Positions 29,140 through 38,020 of a stretch of 58,017 nt of DNA are shown in pieces (the stretch's first letter is position 1; every line of letters begins with the position of its first letter). The notes below the pieces were generated by a model. That model made no database searches. It was given only the letters and a program-made list of their open reading frames with translations, and was not told the origin of the DNA. This DNA is from Methylobacterium cerastii (lineage in GTDB: Bacteria; Pseudomonadota; Alphaproteobacteria; Rhizobiales; Beijerinckiaceae): contig NZ_BPQG01000022.1 in NCBI RefSeq assembly GCF_022179125.1, positions 1 to 58,017 of the forward strand, read 5' to 3'. Position numbers and translations under genes: made by a program.

Positions 29140-30015
29140 TCAGTCGAGGGTGCGGCCGAGACGTCCGGCGAGGTCCTGGATGAATTGGAAGACCGTGCGG
29201 CCGGAGCGCGACCCGCGGGTGGTCGCCCATTCCAGCGCCTCGGCCCTCAGCGCGTCGGGCTCCACCGGCAGCGCGTAGCGCTCGGCGTAGGCGTGGATCA
29301 TCGCCAGGTACTCGTCCTGGCTGCACTTGTGGAACCCGAGCCAGAGGCCGAAGCGGTCCGAGAGCGAGACCTTCTCCTCCACCGCCTCGCCGGGGTTGAT
29401 CGCGGTGGAGCGCTCGTTTTCGACCATCTCGCGGGCGAGCAGATGCCGCCGGTTGGAGGTGGCGTAGAACAGCACGTTGCCGGGCCGCCCCTCGATGCCG
29501 CCGTCGAGCGCCGTCTTGAGCGACTTGTACGAGGTGTCGTCGCCGTCGAACGAGAGGTCGTCGCAGAACACCACCCAGCGATGCGGGTCGGGGCGCAAAG
29601 TCGCCATCAGGTCGGGCAGCGCCTCGATATCCTCGCGGTGGATCTCGACGAGCTTCATCGGCAAAGCGCCTGCGGCGCGGCGGGCGTTGATCTCGGCGTG
29701 CACCGCCTTGACCAGCGACGACTTGCCCATGCCGCGGGCGCCCCAGAGCAGCGCGTTGTTGGCAGGCAGCCCGCGCGCGAAGCGCTCGGTGTTCTCGGCC
29801 AGCGTGTCGCGCGCCCGATCGATGCCGGTGAGCAGCCCCATCTCGACGCGATTCACCCGCGGCACCGGGATCAGACGGCGCTCCGGTCCCCACAGGAAGG
29901 CGTCGGCCGCGCTCATGTCGGCCTCGACCCGCGCGGGCGGGGCGGCGCGCTCGAGGGCGGTCGCGATGCGCTCCAATAGGGGGAGCAGCGTGTCCAGGGT
30001 GGTCGCTTGTGTCAT
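29140..30015 (-). CDS. DUF815 P-loop ATPase
   Basis: A 291-residue AAA-like ATPase: Walker A LLWGARGMGKSSLVKA (residues 90-105), Walker B RWVVFCDDLSFD, and the sensor block VLFYATSNRRHLLAREM followed by LSDRFGLWLGFHKCSQDEYL. This is the DUF815 family, widespread in alphaproteobacteria, without a defined client. The ATG at 30015 begins MTQATTLDTLLPLLERIATALE. The two YidB-like genes follow downstream. Confidence 0.9.
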   Translation of the reverse strand: MTQATTLDTLLPLLERIATALERAAPPARVEADMSAADAFLWGPERRLIPVPRVNRVEMGLLTGIDRARDTLAENTERFARGLPANNALLWGARGMGKSSLVKAVHAEINARRAAGALPMKLVEIHREDIEALPDLMATLRPDPHRWVVFCDDLSFDGDDTSYKSLKTALDGGIEGRPGNVLFYATSNRRHLLAREMVENERSTAINPGEAVEEKVSLSDRFGLWLGFHKCSQDEYLAMIHAYAERYALPVEPDALRAEALEWATTRGSRSGRTVFQFIQDLAGRLGRTLD

Positions 30016-30146
30016 GGCCAATGGGTTCGGGTGGGCCGCGGATCGCCCGGGCCTACGCGCGCAAAGTCCTTGCTGCAACCAGGGGGCCGGCTGCAACGTC
30101 GCGGGCCGACCCGCGTTGTTGGCGCGACCTCGACCGGAGCCGACCT

Positions 30147-30545
30147 TTGATCTTCCCAGCCACCACCGCCCTGTTCGCCGGCCTGCTCGGCCTGCTCTTC
30201 ATCGGCCTCTCCGCCTGGGTGATGGGCGGGCGCGTGAGAGGCAACGTCCTCCTGGGCGACGGCGGCAAGGACACGCTGCAGCGGCGCATCCGCTCGCACG
30301 GCAACTTCTCCGAATACGTGCCGATGGCGCTGGGCCTCGTCGCCCTCCTTGAGGCCGGCGGGACCCGGCACTGGATCGTGGTGCCACTGCTGACGATTCT
30401 GCTCGTCGCGCGCCTGCTGCATCCCGTCGGCATGCTTGCGCCGGAGAACTCGCCGCGCCAGTTCACCTGCCGCGGCGGCGGCATCATCGCCACGCTGCTG
30501 GTGACGCTCGTGGCGGCGATCCTGCTGATCATCCACGCGATCTGA
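30147..30545 (+). CDS. MAPEG family membrane protein
   Basis: A 132-residue protein with four hydrophobic helices and the MAPEG-type loop LQRRIRSHGNFSEYVPMALGLVALLE, where a conserved Glu/Asn/Arg set marks the family. Bacterial members include glutathione-transferase-like and uncharacterised proteins; the substrate here is unknown. The likely start is TTG at 30147, preceded by CGGAGC, since the earlier in-frame ATG would add a low-complexity arginine-rich stretch unlike the family. Confidence 0.82.
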   Translation: MIFPATTALFAGLLGLLFIGLSAWVMGGRVRGNVLLGDGGKDTLQRRIRSHGNFSEYVPMALGLVALLEAGGTRHWIVVPLLTILLVARLLHPVGMLAPENSPRQFTCRGGGIIATLLVTLVAAILLIIHAI

Positions 30546-30679
30546 GCGCGATCTGAGACCTGGGGGCCGCCCGGCGTTGCTTTCGGGACGCCCCTGGCTA
30601 TAGTCCGCGCGCTTTCAGACAGGCCCGGCGACGCTTTCGACAGGCGCGCTCGTGCCTGATGTCACATGAGGAGACGCGC

Positions 30680-31015
30680 TTGATCACCCCCGCCTTCGCG
30701 CAAGGGGCCGGCACCGTTGCCGGCGGAGCCGAGATCGCCTTGCAGGTGGTTCCTTTCGTCCTCATCTTCGTGATCATGTATTTCTTGATCCTGCGGCCGC
30801 AGCAAAGGCGGGTCAAGGATCATCAGGCCCTGGTCAAGAACGTCCGCCGCGACGACACGATCGTCACCAACGGCGGCCTCGTCGGCCGGGTCGTGAAGGT
30901 GATGGACGAAGCCTCCGAGATCGAGGTGGAGATCGCGCCGAACGTCCGGGTCAAGGTGGTGCGCACCATGATCTCCGAGGTCCGCGTCAAGGGCGGGCCG
31001 GTCAAGGCCGCCTAG
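30680..31015 (+). CDS. yajC: Preprotein translocase subunit YajC
   Basis: A small single-pass membrane subunit that associates with SecDF. The product is 111 residues: LITPAFAQGAG, a membrane helix (VVPFVLIFVIMYFLILRPQQRR), then a cytoplasmic beta domain with NVRRDDTIVTNGGLVGRV. TTG at 30680 is preferred over ATG 30659 because GAGGAGA lies six to seven bases upstream and the product then starts like other alphaproteobacterial YajC proteins. First gene of yajC-secD-secF. Confidence 0.93.
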   Translation: MITPAFAQGAGTVAGGAEIALQVVPFVLIFVIMYFLILRPQQRRVKDHQALVKNVRRDDTIVTNGGLVGRVVKVMDEASEIEVEIAPNVRVKVVRTMISEVRVKGGPVKAA

Positions 31016-31179
31016 GGCGCTCTCCGCCGAAGCGAGTCCCGGTTCGGCGTTGGAGACCTCGGCACGGCAACAGCTCGGAGCCGTTCCCGATCGCGTCGCG
31101 ACCGGGACAGGCTTCAGACCCGCGGGATCAGGATGCCGCGGCAAGTCCCCGGCAGGACTGCAGAAAACAGAGTCGGCGG

Positions 31180-32787
31180 ATGTTGCGCTTTTCCCGTACC
31201 AAGATCATCGCGACCCTCGTCGCCATCCTGATCGGCCTAAGCCTCGCGGTCCCGAGCTTCTTCTCGGCCGACCAGCGCAAGGGCTTCATGGCCGCGCTGC
31301 CGGGCTGGTTCCCGGCCTGGATCGTGCCGAGCCGTGCGATCGTCCTCGGCCTCGACCTGCAGGGCGGCTCGCAGCTGCTGCTGGAGGTCGACCAGACCGA
31401 GCTCGTCGCCTCCCAGGCCAAGGGACTGCGCGACGAGGTCCGCGGCGTGCTTCAGCGCGAGAACGTGCGGGCGGATGGCGGCATCGGCATCCTCCAGCGC
31501 GGCGTCCAGGTCCGCATCGCCGACGCGGCGGCGCGTGCCAAGGTGATGCCGAAGCTGCAGGAGCTGGCGCAGCCGATCTCGAACCCGCTCGTCGGCCAGA
31601 CCGGCGGCCGCACCCTCGACATCAACGAGCAGCCCGACGGCCTGATCCGCCTCGCCCTCACCGATGCGGGCATCAACGAGCGCACCCGCCGCGCCGTGAC
31701 CCAGGGCATCGAGGTCATCCGCCGCCGCCTCGACTCGACCGGCACGCTGGAGCCCTCGATCCAGCAGCAGGGCGCCGACCGCATCCTGATCCAGGTTCCC
31801 GGCCTGCAGGACCCGGAGCGCCTGGAGGCGCTGCTCGGAAAGACCGCCAAGCTCGAGTTCCGGATGATCTCCGACAACCCGGCCGGCGACGTGGACATGC
31901 TTCCCTCGCGCGACGAGCGCGGCGCCAAGGTGGCGGTGGAGCGTCGCGTCATGGCCGACGGCGGCGACCTCACCGACGCGCAGCCGGCCTTCGACCAGCA
32001 GACCCACGAGCCGATGGTGAGCTTCAAGTTCAACCTGAAGGGCGCCCAGCGCTTCGGCCAGGCGACCTCGGAGAACGTCGGGCGCCGCATGGCGATCGTG
32101 CTCGACAACGAGGTGGTCTCGGCTCCGGTGATCCGCAGCGCGATCACCGGCGGCTCCGGCCAGATCACCGGCAACTTCTCGGTGCAGCAGGCCAACGACC
32201 TGTCGATCCTGCTGCGCGCCGGCGCGCTGCCGGCGAAGTTCACCGTGGTCGAGCGCCGGGTCGTCGGGCCGGGTCTCGGCAGCGACTCGATCCGCGCCGG
32301 CAAGATCGCCACCGGCGTCGCCGGGCTCCTCGTCGTCGCCTTCATGTTCCTGACCTACGGCACCTTCGGCTTCATCGCGAACATCGCCCTCATCGTCCAC
32401 GTCGGGCTCATCCTCGGCCTGATGTCGGTGCTCGAGGCCACCATGACGCTGCCCGGCATCGCCGGCATCGTGCTCACCATCGGCACGGCGGTGGATTCCA
32501 ACGTGCTGATCTACGAGCGCATGCGCGAGGAGCATCGCGCCGGGCGCTCCCTCGTCTCCGCGCTGCAGGCCGGCTTCGACCGGGCGTTCGCGACCATCAT
32601 CGACTCGAACTCGACCATGGCGATTGCCGCGCTGATCCTGTTCTTCCTCGGCTCCGGCCCGGTGAAGGGTTTTGCCGTGGTGTTCATCCTCGGCATCCTC
32701 ACCACCGTCATCACCGCGGTGACGCTGACGCGGATGATGATCGCGGTATGGTACAAGTCGTTCCGGCCCAAAGCCCTGCCGTTCTGA
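31180..32787 (+). CDS. secD: Protein translocase subunit SecD
   Basis: Proton-driven accessory subunit of the Sec translocon. The 535-residue product has an N-terminal membrane helix, the SecD motif ILGLDLQGGSQLLLEVD (as VLGLDLQGGSQLL), the P1 domain with VTQGIEVIRRRLDSTGTLEPSIQQQG, and five C-terminal membrane helices with GTAVDSNVLIYERMREE and GPVKGFAVVFILGILTT. Situated between yajC and secF with intact neighbours. Confidence 0.97.
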   Translation: MLRFSRTKIIATLVAILIGLSLAVPSFFSADQRKGFMAALPGWFPAWIVPSRAIVLGLDLQGGSQLLLEVDQTELVASQAKGLRDEVRGVLQRENVRADGGIGILQRGVQVRIADAAARAKVMPKLQELAQPISNPLVGQTGGRTLDINEQPDGLIRLALTDAGINERTRRAVTQGIEVIRRRLDSTGTLEPSIQQQGADRILIQVPGLQDPERLEALLGKTAKLEFRMISDNPAGDVDMLPSRDERGAKVAVERRVMADGGDLTDAQPAFDQQTHEPMVSFKFNLKGAQRFGQATSENVGRRMAIVLDNEVVSAPVIRSAITGGSGQITGNFSVQQANDLSILLRAGALPAKFTVVERRVVGPGLGSDSIRAGKIATGVAGLLVVAFMFLTYGTFGFIANIALIVHVGLILGLMSVLEATMTLPGIAGIVLTIGTAVDSNVLIYERMREEHRAGRSLVSALQAGFDRAFATIIDSNSTMAIAALILFFLGSGPVKGFAVVFILGILTTVITAVTLTRMMIAVWYKSFRPKALPF

Positions 32788-32860
32788 GATCGTCGCCGCT
32801 CCGCACGTCGTCCGTTCAGGGGAGCCGATCGTCGCTTCCCGACCGTAAGGTCCTTTGAAA

Positions 32861-33802
32861 ATGCGCCTGCTTCGCCTCTGGCCCGATGAGTCGCACTTCG
32901 ACTTCATGCGCTTCCGTCGCGTGAGCTTCCCGCTCTCGGCGATCCTGTCGGTGGCGACCGTGGTGCTGTTCCTCACCGTCGGCCTGAACTACGGCATCGA
33001 CTTCAAGGGCGGCACGCTGGTCGAGCTGCAGGCGAAGTCGGGCACCGCCGACGTCGGCGAGATCCGCCACACAGCCGCCGGCTTCGGCTTCGGCGAGCCC
33101 GAGGTGCAGGAGCTCGGCAACCAGGGCACCGTGCTGGTGCGCCTGCCGCTGCAGCCCGGCGAGCAGGGCCAGACCGCGGTGATGAACAAGGCGCACGGCG
33201 CCTTCGACAAGGATTACGAGTTCCGCCGCACCGAGACCGTCGGCCCCCGCGTCTCGGGCGAGCTGGTGCAGTCGGGCACCCTCGGCGTCGTGCTCTCGGT
33301 CGTCGCGGTGCTGCTCTATCTGTGGTTCCGCTTCGAGCGCGAGCTGGCGCTCGGCGCCATCGTCGGCACGCTGCACGACATCGTGCTGACCATGGGCGTG
33401 TTCATCATCACCCGCATCGAGTTCAACATGACCTCGATCGCGGCGATCCTCACCATCGTCGGCTACTCGCTGAACGAGACCGTGGTGGTGTTCGACCGGA
33501 CCCGCGAGCTGATGCGCCGGTACAAGACCATTCCCACCGACGAGCTGCTCAACCTGTCGATCAACTCGACCATGTCGCGCACGGTGATGACCTCGGTCTC
33601 GGCCTTCCTGTCGCTGCTGGCGCTGGTGCTGTTCGGCGGCGAGGCGATCCGCGGGTTCGCGGTGGTGATGCTCTGTGGCGTTGTGATTTGCACTTACTCT
33701 GCCATCTTCGTTTCCACACCCAGTCTCATTTATCTCGGTCTGATGCTCTCGGGCACCAAGGCCCAGGCCGCCCGCGGGCGCCTGCCGCAGGCTGCGGAGT
33801 AG
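32861..33802 (+). CDS. secF: Protein translocase subunit SecF
   Basis: Partner of SecD. The 313-residue product shows LNYGIDFKGGTLVELQ, TVGPRVSGELVQSG, and the membrane block VGYSLNETVVVFDRTREL plus GGEAIRGFAVVMLCGVVICTYSAIF. The ATG at 32861 is preferred over the TTG two codons earlier. The last 110 bp drop slightly in GC, but the protein is complete. It is followed one base later by the Mth938-like gene. Confidence 0.97.
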   Translation: MRLLRLWPDESHFDFMRFRRVSFPLSAILSVATVVLFLTVGLNYGIDFKGGTLVELQAKSGTADVGEIRHTAAGFGFGEPEVQELGNQGTVLVRLPLQPGEQGQTAVMNKAHGAFDKDYEFRRTETVGPRVSGELVQSGTLGVVLSVVAVLLYLWFRFERELALGAIVGTLHDIVLTMGVFIITRIEFNMTSIAAILTIVGYSLNETVVVFDRTRELMRRYKTIPTDELLNLSINSTMSRTVMTSVSAFLSLLALVLFGGEAIRGFAVVMLCGVVICTYSAIFVSTPSLIYLGLMLSGTKAQAARGRLPQAAE

Positions 33803-33803
33803 G

Positions 33804-34193
33804 ATGGCCGAGCTCGACGGCTTCGAGCAGGGTTTCCTGCCCGGCCGCCACCTCATCGACGCCTACGGCAACGGCGGCTTCCGCTTCGGCGAGATGTCGC
33901 ACCGCGGCTCGATCCTGGCGCTGCCCTCGGGCGTCCGCGCCTGGGCCGTGACGGAGGGGAGGGCGATCGACCGCACCGCGTTGCGCCCGGTTCAGGCCGA
34001 ATCGGCGGAGATCGAGCTGCTGCTCGTCGGCACGGGCCTCGACATCGTGCCGCTGCCACCCGATCTTCGGGCATGGCTCAAGGACAACCGGATCGGTCTC
34101 GACGTGATGCAGACCGGCGCGGCGGCGCGCACGTACAACATCCTGGTGGCGGAGAACCGCAAGGTGGCGGCGGCCCTGATCGCGGTCGCGTGA
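33804..34193 (+). CDS. Mth938-like domain protein (NDUFAF3-related)
   Basis: A 129-residue protein of the Mth938/DUF498 fold: FLPGRHLIDAYGNGGFRFGEMSHRGSILALPSGVRAW, ELLLVGTGLDIVPLPPDLRAWL and NRIGLDVMQTGAAARTYNILVAENRKVAAALIAV. Human NDUFAF3, a mitochondrial complex I assembly factor, belongs to this family. It starts one base after secF, and its TGA overlaps the GTG start of the next gene, so production is coupled to a NDUFAF6-like protein. Confidence 0.88.
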   Translation: MAELDGFEQGFLPGRHLIDAYGNGGFRFGEMSHRGSILALPSGVRAWAVTEGRAIDRTALRPVQAESAEIELLLVGTGLDIVPLPPDLRAWLKDNRIGLDVMQTGAAARTYNILVAENRKVAAALIAVA

Positions 34194-35083
34194 GCGACGC
34201 GCCGGATCGGGCGGACGCTCGAGAGGATGGGCTCGGCGGCCTCGCCTTCGCCTTCCGCCATTGCGAGGACCTCGTCCGCGCCGGCGACCCGGACCGCTAC
34301 TTCGCGACCCTGTTCGCGCCGCAAGGCGCCCGCCCGCACCTCTTCGCCCTCTACGCCTTCAGCCTGACGATCGCGCGGGTGCGCGAGGCCGCCTCGAACC
34401 CGATGGCCGGCGAGATCCGCCTGCAATGGTGGCGCGACGCGCTCCAGGGCGAGGCCCGCGGCGACGTGAAGGCCAACCCCGTGGCCGCCGCCCTCCTCGA
34501 CGCGATCGTCGCCCGCCGCCTCGGGCGCCAGCCCTTCGTCGACCTGATCGACGCCCGCGTCTTCGACCTCTACGACGACCCGATGCCCCGGCTGAACGAC
34601 CTGGAGGGCTATTGCGGCGAGACCGCTTCGGCGTTGTTCCGGCTCGCCAGCCTGATCCTGTGCGACGGCGCGGAGCCGGGCGGTGCCGCCGCCGCGGGCC
34701 ATGCGGGCGTGGCCTACGGCATCACCGGGCTGCTGCGGGCGCTGCCGTGGCACGCCCGCGGCGGCCAGGTCTACCTGCCGGCCGACGTGTTCCGCGCCCA
34801 CGGCGTCACCCGCGAGGACATCGTCACCGGCCGCGGCGGGCCGGGCTTGCGCGGCGCCTGCGCGGACCTGCGCGCCGACGCCCGCCGGCACCTGGCCGCC
34901 TACGAGGCCGAGAGGGCGACGATCCTGCCCACGGCCCGCGCCGCCTTCCTGCCGCTCGCCCTGGTCGAGGGCTACCTCGCCGCCATGGAGCGCCCGGGCT
35001 ACGACCCCCTCAACACGCCGATCGAGACCGCCCGCTGGCGCCGCCTGTGGCGGCTGTGGCGGGGATCGCGCGCGGCCGGGTAG
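34190..35083 (+). CDS. Squalene/phytoene synthase-like protein (NDUFAF6-related)
   Basis: A 297-residue member of the trans-isoprenyl synthase fold: HCEDLVRAGDPDRYFATLFAPQGARPHLFALYAFSLTIARVRE and MAGEIRLQWWRDALQGEARG. The Asp-rich metal motifs of true phytoene synthases are weak or missing (LIDARVFDLYDDPMPRLNDLEGYC is the nearest). Together with the coupled upstream Mth938-like gene this resembles the NDUFAF6 branch. Start is GTG overlapping the upstream stop. Complex I assembly is more likely than terpenoid synthesis. Confidence 0.8.
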   Translation: MSDAPDRADAREDGLGGLAFAFRHCEDLVRAGDPDRYFATLFAPQGARPHLFALYAFSLTIARVREAASNPMAGEIRLQWWRDALQGEARGDVKANPVAAALLDAIVARRLGRQPFVDLIDARVFDLYDDPMPRLNDLEGYCGETASALFRLASLILCDGAEPGGAAAAGHAGVAYGITGLLRALPWHARGGQVYLPADVFRAHGVTREDIVTGRGGPGLRGACADLRADARRHLAAYEAERATILPTARAAFLPLALVEGYLAAMERPGYDPLNTPIETARWRRLWRLWRGSRAAG

Positions 35084-35089
35084 GGCGCC

Positions 35090-35270
35090 GACCGGCCCCC
35101 TCTCCCAGGGGGAGAGGGTCGGGGTGAGGGGCGTGACCTCTCAGGACGAGTTTCGCCCCTCATCTTGTCCTTCTCCCAATCCAAGTCGGGCTTGCCCGAT
35201 TTGGACACCAGAATAGCCGATCTCGGGCAAGCCCGAGATCGGCGGGAGAAGGGACCCGCGCTCCCCCTGC
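35090..35270. repeat. Intergenic hairpin cluster
   Basis: The 297-bp gap before lpdA holds no gene but several inverted repeats. One is a CCCTCTCCC/GGGGAGAGGG hairpin near 35097-35120. Another is a perfect dyad CCGATCTCGGGC ... GCCCGAGATCGG at about 35218-35242. A CAAGTCGGGCTTGCCCG hairpin lies at about 35182-35198. These look like palindromic repeat-type intergenic DNA and may also end the upstream transcript. Confidence 0.6.
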
Positions 35271-35380
35271 CCAGCGAGAGGTCGCTGATGTAACCCCCCC
35301 GCCGCCGCCCCGCGTTGGCGCCCGCAGATTCCTCGTCTACGTTCCTCTCCAAGACGCTCCAGGGAAGAAACCAGACGCTC

Positions 35381-36820
35381 ATGGCCGACACCTACGACGT
35401 GCTCATCATCGGCGCCGGCCCCGGCGGCTACGTCACCGCGATCCGTGCGGCGCAGCTCGGGTTCAAGACCGCGGTGGTGGACCGGGAGCACCTCGGCGGC
35501 ATCTGCCTGAACTGGGGCTGCATCCCGACCAAGGCGCTGCTGCGCTCGGCCGAGATCTACCACTACATGCAGCACGCCTCCGATTACGGGCTCTCCGCCA
35601 AGGAGGTCTCGTTCGACACCGCGGCGATCGTGAAGCGCTCGCGCGGGGTCTCGTCGAAGCTGAACGGCGGCGTCGGGCACCTGCTGAAGAAGAACAAGGT
35701 CGACGTGATCTGGGGCGAGGCCACGGTCGATTCCGTCGCCAAGGGCAACGGCGCCGGCCAGGTGACGGTGAAGGAGACCACCCGCGCCCCCGCGCCGAAG
35801 GGGGCGCTCGCCGCCGGCACCTACTCGGCCAAGCACATCATCGTCGCCACCGGCGCGCGGCCGCGCGCGATCCCCGGCATCGAGCCCGACAAGAAGCAGA
35901 TCTGGACCTACTACGAGGCGATGGTGCCGGAGACGATGCCGAAGTCGCTCCTGGTGATGGGCTCGGGCGCGATCGGCATCGAGTTCGCCTCGTTCTACGC
36001 CACCATGGGCGCGGCGGTGACGGTGGTGGAGCTGCTGCCGCAGATCCTGCCGGTGGAGGATCCCGAGATCGCGGCCATCGCCCGCAAGCGCTTCGAGAAG
36101 CAGGGCATCAAGATCCTCACCGGCGCCAAGGTGACGAAGGTCGAGAAGGGCGTCGACTCCGTCACCGCCACCATCGAGGGCGGCGACGGCAAGGTGCAGC
36201 AGATCACGGCCGAAAAGCTGATCTCGGCGGTGGGCGTCGTCGGCAACATCGAGAACCTCGGGCTGGAGAAGCTCGGGGTCGCCATCGAGCGCGGCATCGT
36301 CGTCACCGACGGGTTAGGGCGCACCAACGTGCCCGGCCTCTACGCCATCGGCGACGTCGCCGGCCCGCCGATGCTCGCCCACAAGGCCGAGCACGAGGGC
36401 GTGATCTGCATCGAGACGATCAAGGGCCTGCACACCCACCCGATGGACAAGGCGAAGATCCCCGGCTGCACCTACTGCCAGCCGCAGATCGCCTCCGTCG
36501 GCCTCACCGAGGCCAAGGCCAAGGAGCAGGGCTTTGCCGTCAAGGTCGGCCGCTTCCCCTTCGCCGGCAACGGCAAGGCGATCGCGCTCGGCGAGCCGGA
36601 CGGGCTGATCAAGACGGTGTTCGACGCCAAGACCGGCCAGCTGCTGGGCGCCCACATGGTCGGCGCCGAGGTGACCGAGCTGATCCAGGGCTACGTCGTC
36701 GCCATGAACCTCGAGACCACCGAGGAAGACCTGATGCACACGGTCTTCCCGCACCCGACGCTGTCAGAGATGATGCATGAGAGCGTGCTGGATGCTTATG
36801 GGAAGGTGATCCATACTTAG
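35381..36820 (+). CDS. lpdA: Dihydrolipoyl dehydrogenase (E3)
   Basis: FAD enzyme that reoxidises lipoamide in 2-oxoacid dehydrogenase or glycine cleavage complexes. The 479-residue product starts with the FAD motif DVLIIGAGPGGYVTAIRAAQLG, then the redox-active GGICLNWGCIPTKALL (Cys42, Cys47), a NAD-binding GSGAIGIEFASFYATMG, and the C-terminal HTVFPHPTLSEMMHES with the catalytic His. No E1/E2 genes are adjacent; upstream partners lie outside the window. Confidence 0.96.
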   Translation: MADTYDVLIIGAGPGGYVTAIRAAQLGFKTAVVDREHLGGICLNWGCIPTKALLRSAEIYHYMQHASDYGLSAKEVSFDTAAIVKRSRGVSSKLNGGVGHLLKKNKVDVIWGEATVDSVAKGNGAGQVTVKETTRAPAPKGALAAGTYSAKHIIVATGARPRAIPGIEPDKKQIWTYYEAMVPETMPKSLLVMGSGAIGIEFASFYATMGAAVTVVELLPQILPVEDPEIAAIARKRFEKQGIKILTGAKVTKVEKGVDSVTATIEGGDGKVQQITAEKLISAVGVVGNIENLGLEKLGVAIERGIVVTDGLGRTNVPGLYAIGDVAGPPMLAHKAEHEGVICIETIKGLHTHPMDKAKIPGCTYCQPQIASVGLTEAKAKEQGFAVKVGRFPFAGNGKAIALGEPDGLIKTVFDAKTGQLLGAHMVGAEVTELIQGYVVAMNLETTEEDLMHTVFPHPTLSEMMHESVLDAYGKVIHT

Positions 36821-36878
36821 CTCTTTTTCTAATGATTTGTGGAAATATATCTCAATATATATTCCCGAATAGCTATAT

Positions 36879-37850
36879 TTATTTACCTATGTTTATTAAA
36901 TATTTATATTCTATCAAGAATTTTCTTCCTTTTGACGTTAAAAACATAATATGATCGTTTTTCATTTCGATAAAGTTGCACCTAATAAAATAAGATGTAA
37001 TTTCATCAAAAGATAGATCGTTTATTTCGGCACCTTCGAATGCGTTCTGACTTTTACGAAGAGCCGTGCTTATTACCGAAGACATTTTACCTCGAATGAT
37101 TTCAATTTCCGAATGTGACTTCATAATTGGTCCGACAATCGAAAATATTTCCGCCCAACTTATCTCAATAAACTCACTCCAAGACCTTAAATTTACATAG
37201 TAATCCACATTGATACGAAATATCGACAATAGAGACTCAAAATCAAATTCTTGCGCATTAACGACTGACTTCATCTCCTCCAATTCCGCGCTCAAAGATT
37301 GATTTTCGTACTTCAAACGTTCAATCTCAACTGACTCAACTTTATCAAACTGAGTCGCCCGCACCCAACCTAAACCAGGGTGGGTCCTGAATGCGTTGCC
37401 TAGCGCAATCGTAACGTCTGTAATAAGCGTTTTCGGGTCGTCCCAAAAACTTACGAGCCTTCCTTTGGAAGCCTTGGATCGGAACCGTTCTAATTTCTTG
37501 CGTAAATTTTTGTCCGTATCAACATCTTTCGCAGGGATATTTGAGATGTCTCGCCTTATGAAAACAAGTATTGTCTTCGATTTTTCTAAAGCATAATCTT
37601 ATTCTTGTTCTGTATAACTAAGACCGCTTTCATCGATAGATCCGTACCTTCCTGCTATTATAAGTACATAATAATCACACTGATCAATTACGGCTTTTAT
37701 GTATTCTAATGCTGCCCGATCGACCGACCCAAAATCTTCCATAGCGGCAGGGATTTCTGTCTGCCGCAAAACTGCCTTCGCTATCTCGCGCCTTACATCG
37801 ATCAAATCTAAATAAGTAGACGAAATAAATATCTGATATTTCTTTTCCAT
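36879..37850 (-). pseudogene. DUF4062 protein gene broken by one in-frame stop
   Basis: An AT-rich gene of 324 codons. The N-terminal 83 residues (MEKKYQIFISSTYLDLIDVRREI ... CDYYVLIIAGRYGSI) are a clear DUF4062 domain ending TEQE; then TAA at 37599-37601 replaces the tyrosine expected in TEQEYDYAL, because the same frame reads on as DYALEKSKTILVFIRRDI through a coiled coil to residue 324. A single nonsense change explains this. Such proteins are linked to defence or signalling islands. Base composition is unlike the flanks, indicating transfer. Sequencing error or readthrough cannot be excluded. Confidence 0.85.
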
Positions 37851-38020
37851 TCTAGCTTTTTCCAAACATATTGAGAACTTAGATAATTATATTTAAATAC
37901 CACCTAAGCTGTCACCTATGAGCATGCAATCAACTCCCGGCGCGACACCATACCGAGGAGGTATGTCCCCCGATATCTATCCGTTACAATCTCCGGCACC
38001 CTTCGACTAATGGTAGTTTC

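Noticed and set aside
34190-35083. Phytoene synthase for carotenoid synthesis
   Set aside because: Asp-rich motifs are weak, no crt genes are adjacent, and it is coupled to a Mth938-like gene as in NDUFAF6-type proteins.
37599-37601. Programmed stop readthrough in the DUF4062 gene
   Set aside because: TAA is the least leaky stop and no recoding structure or motif follows; a simple nonsense mutation is more economical.
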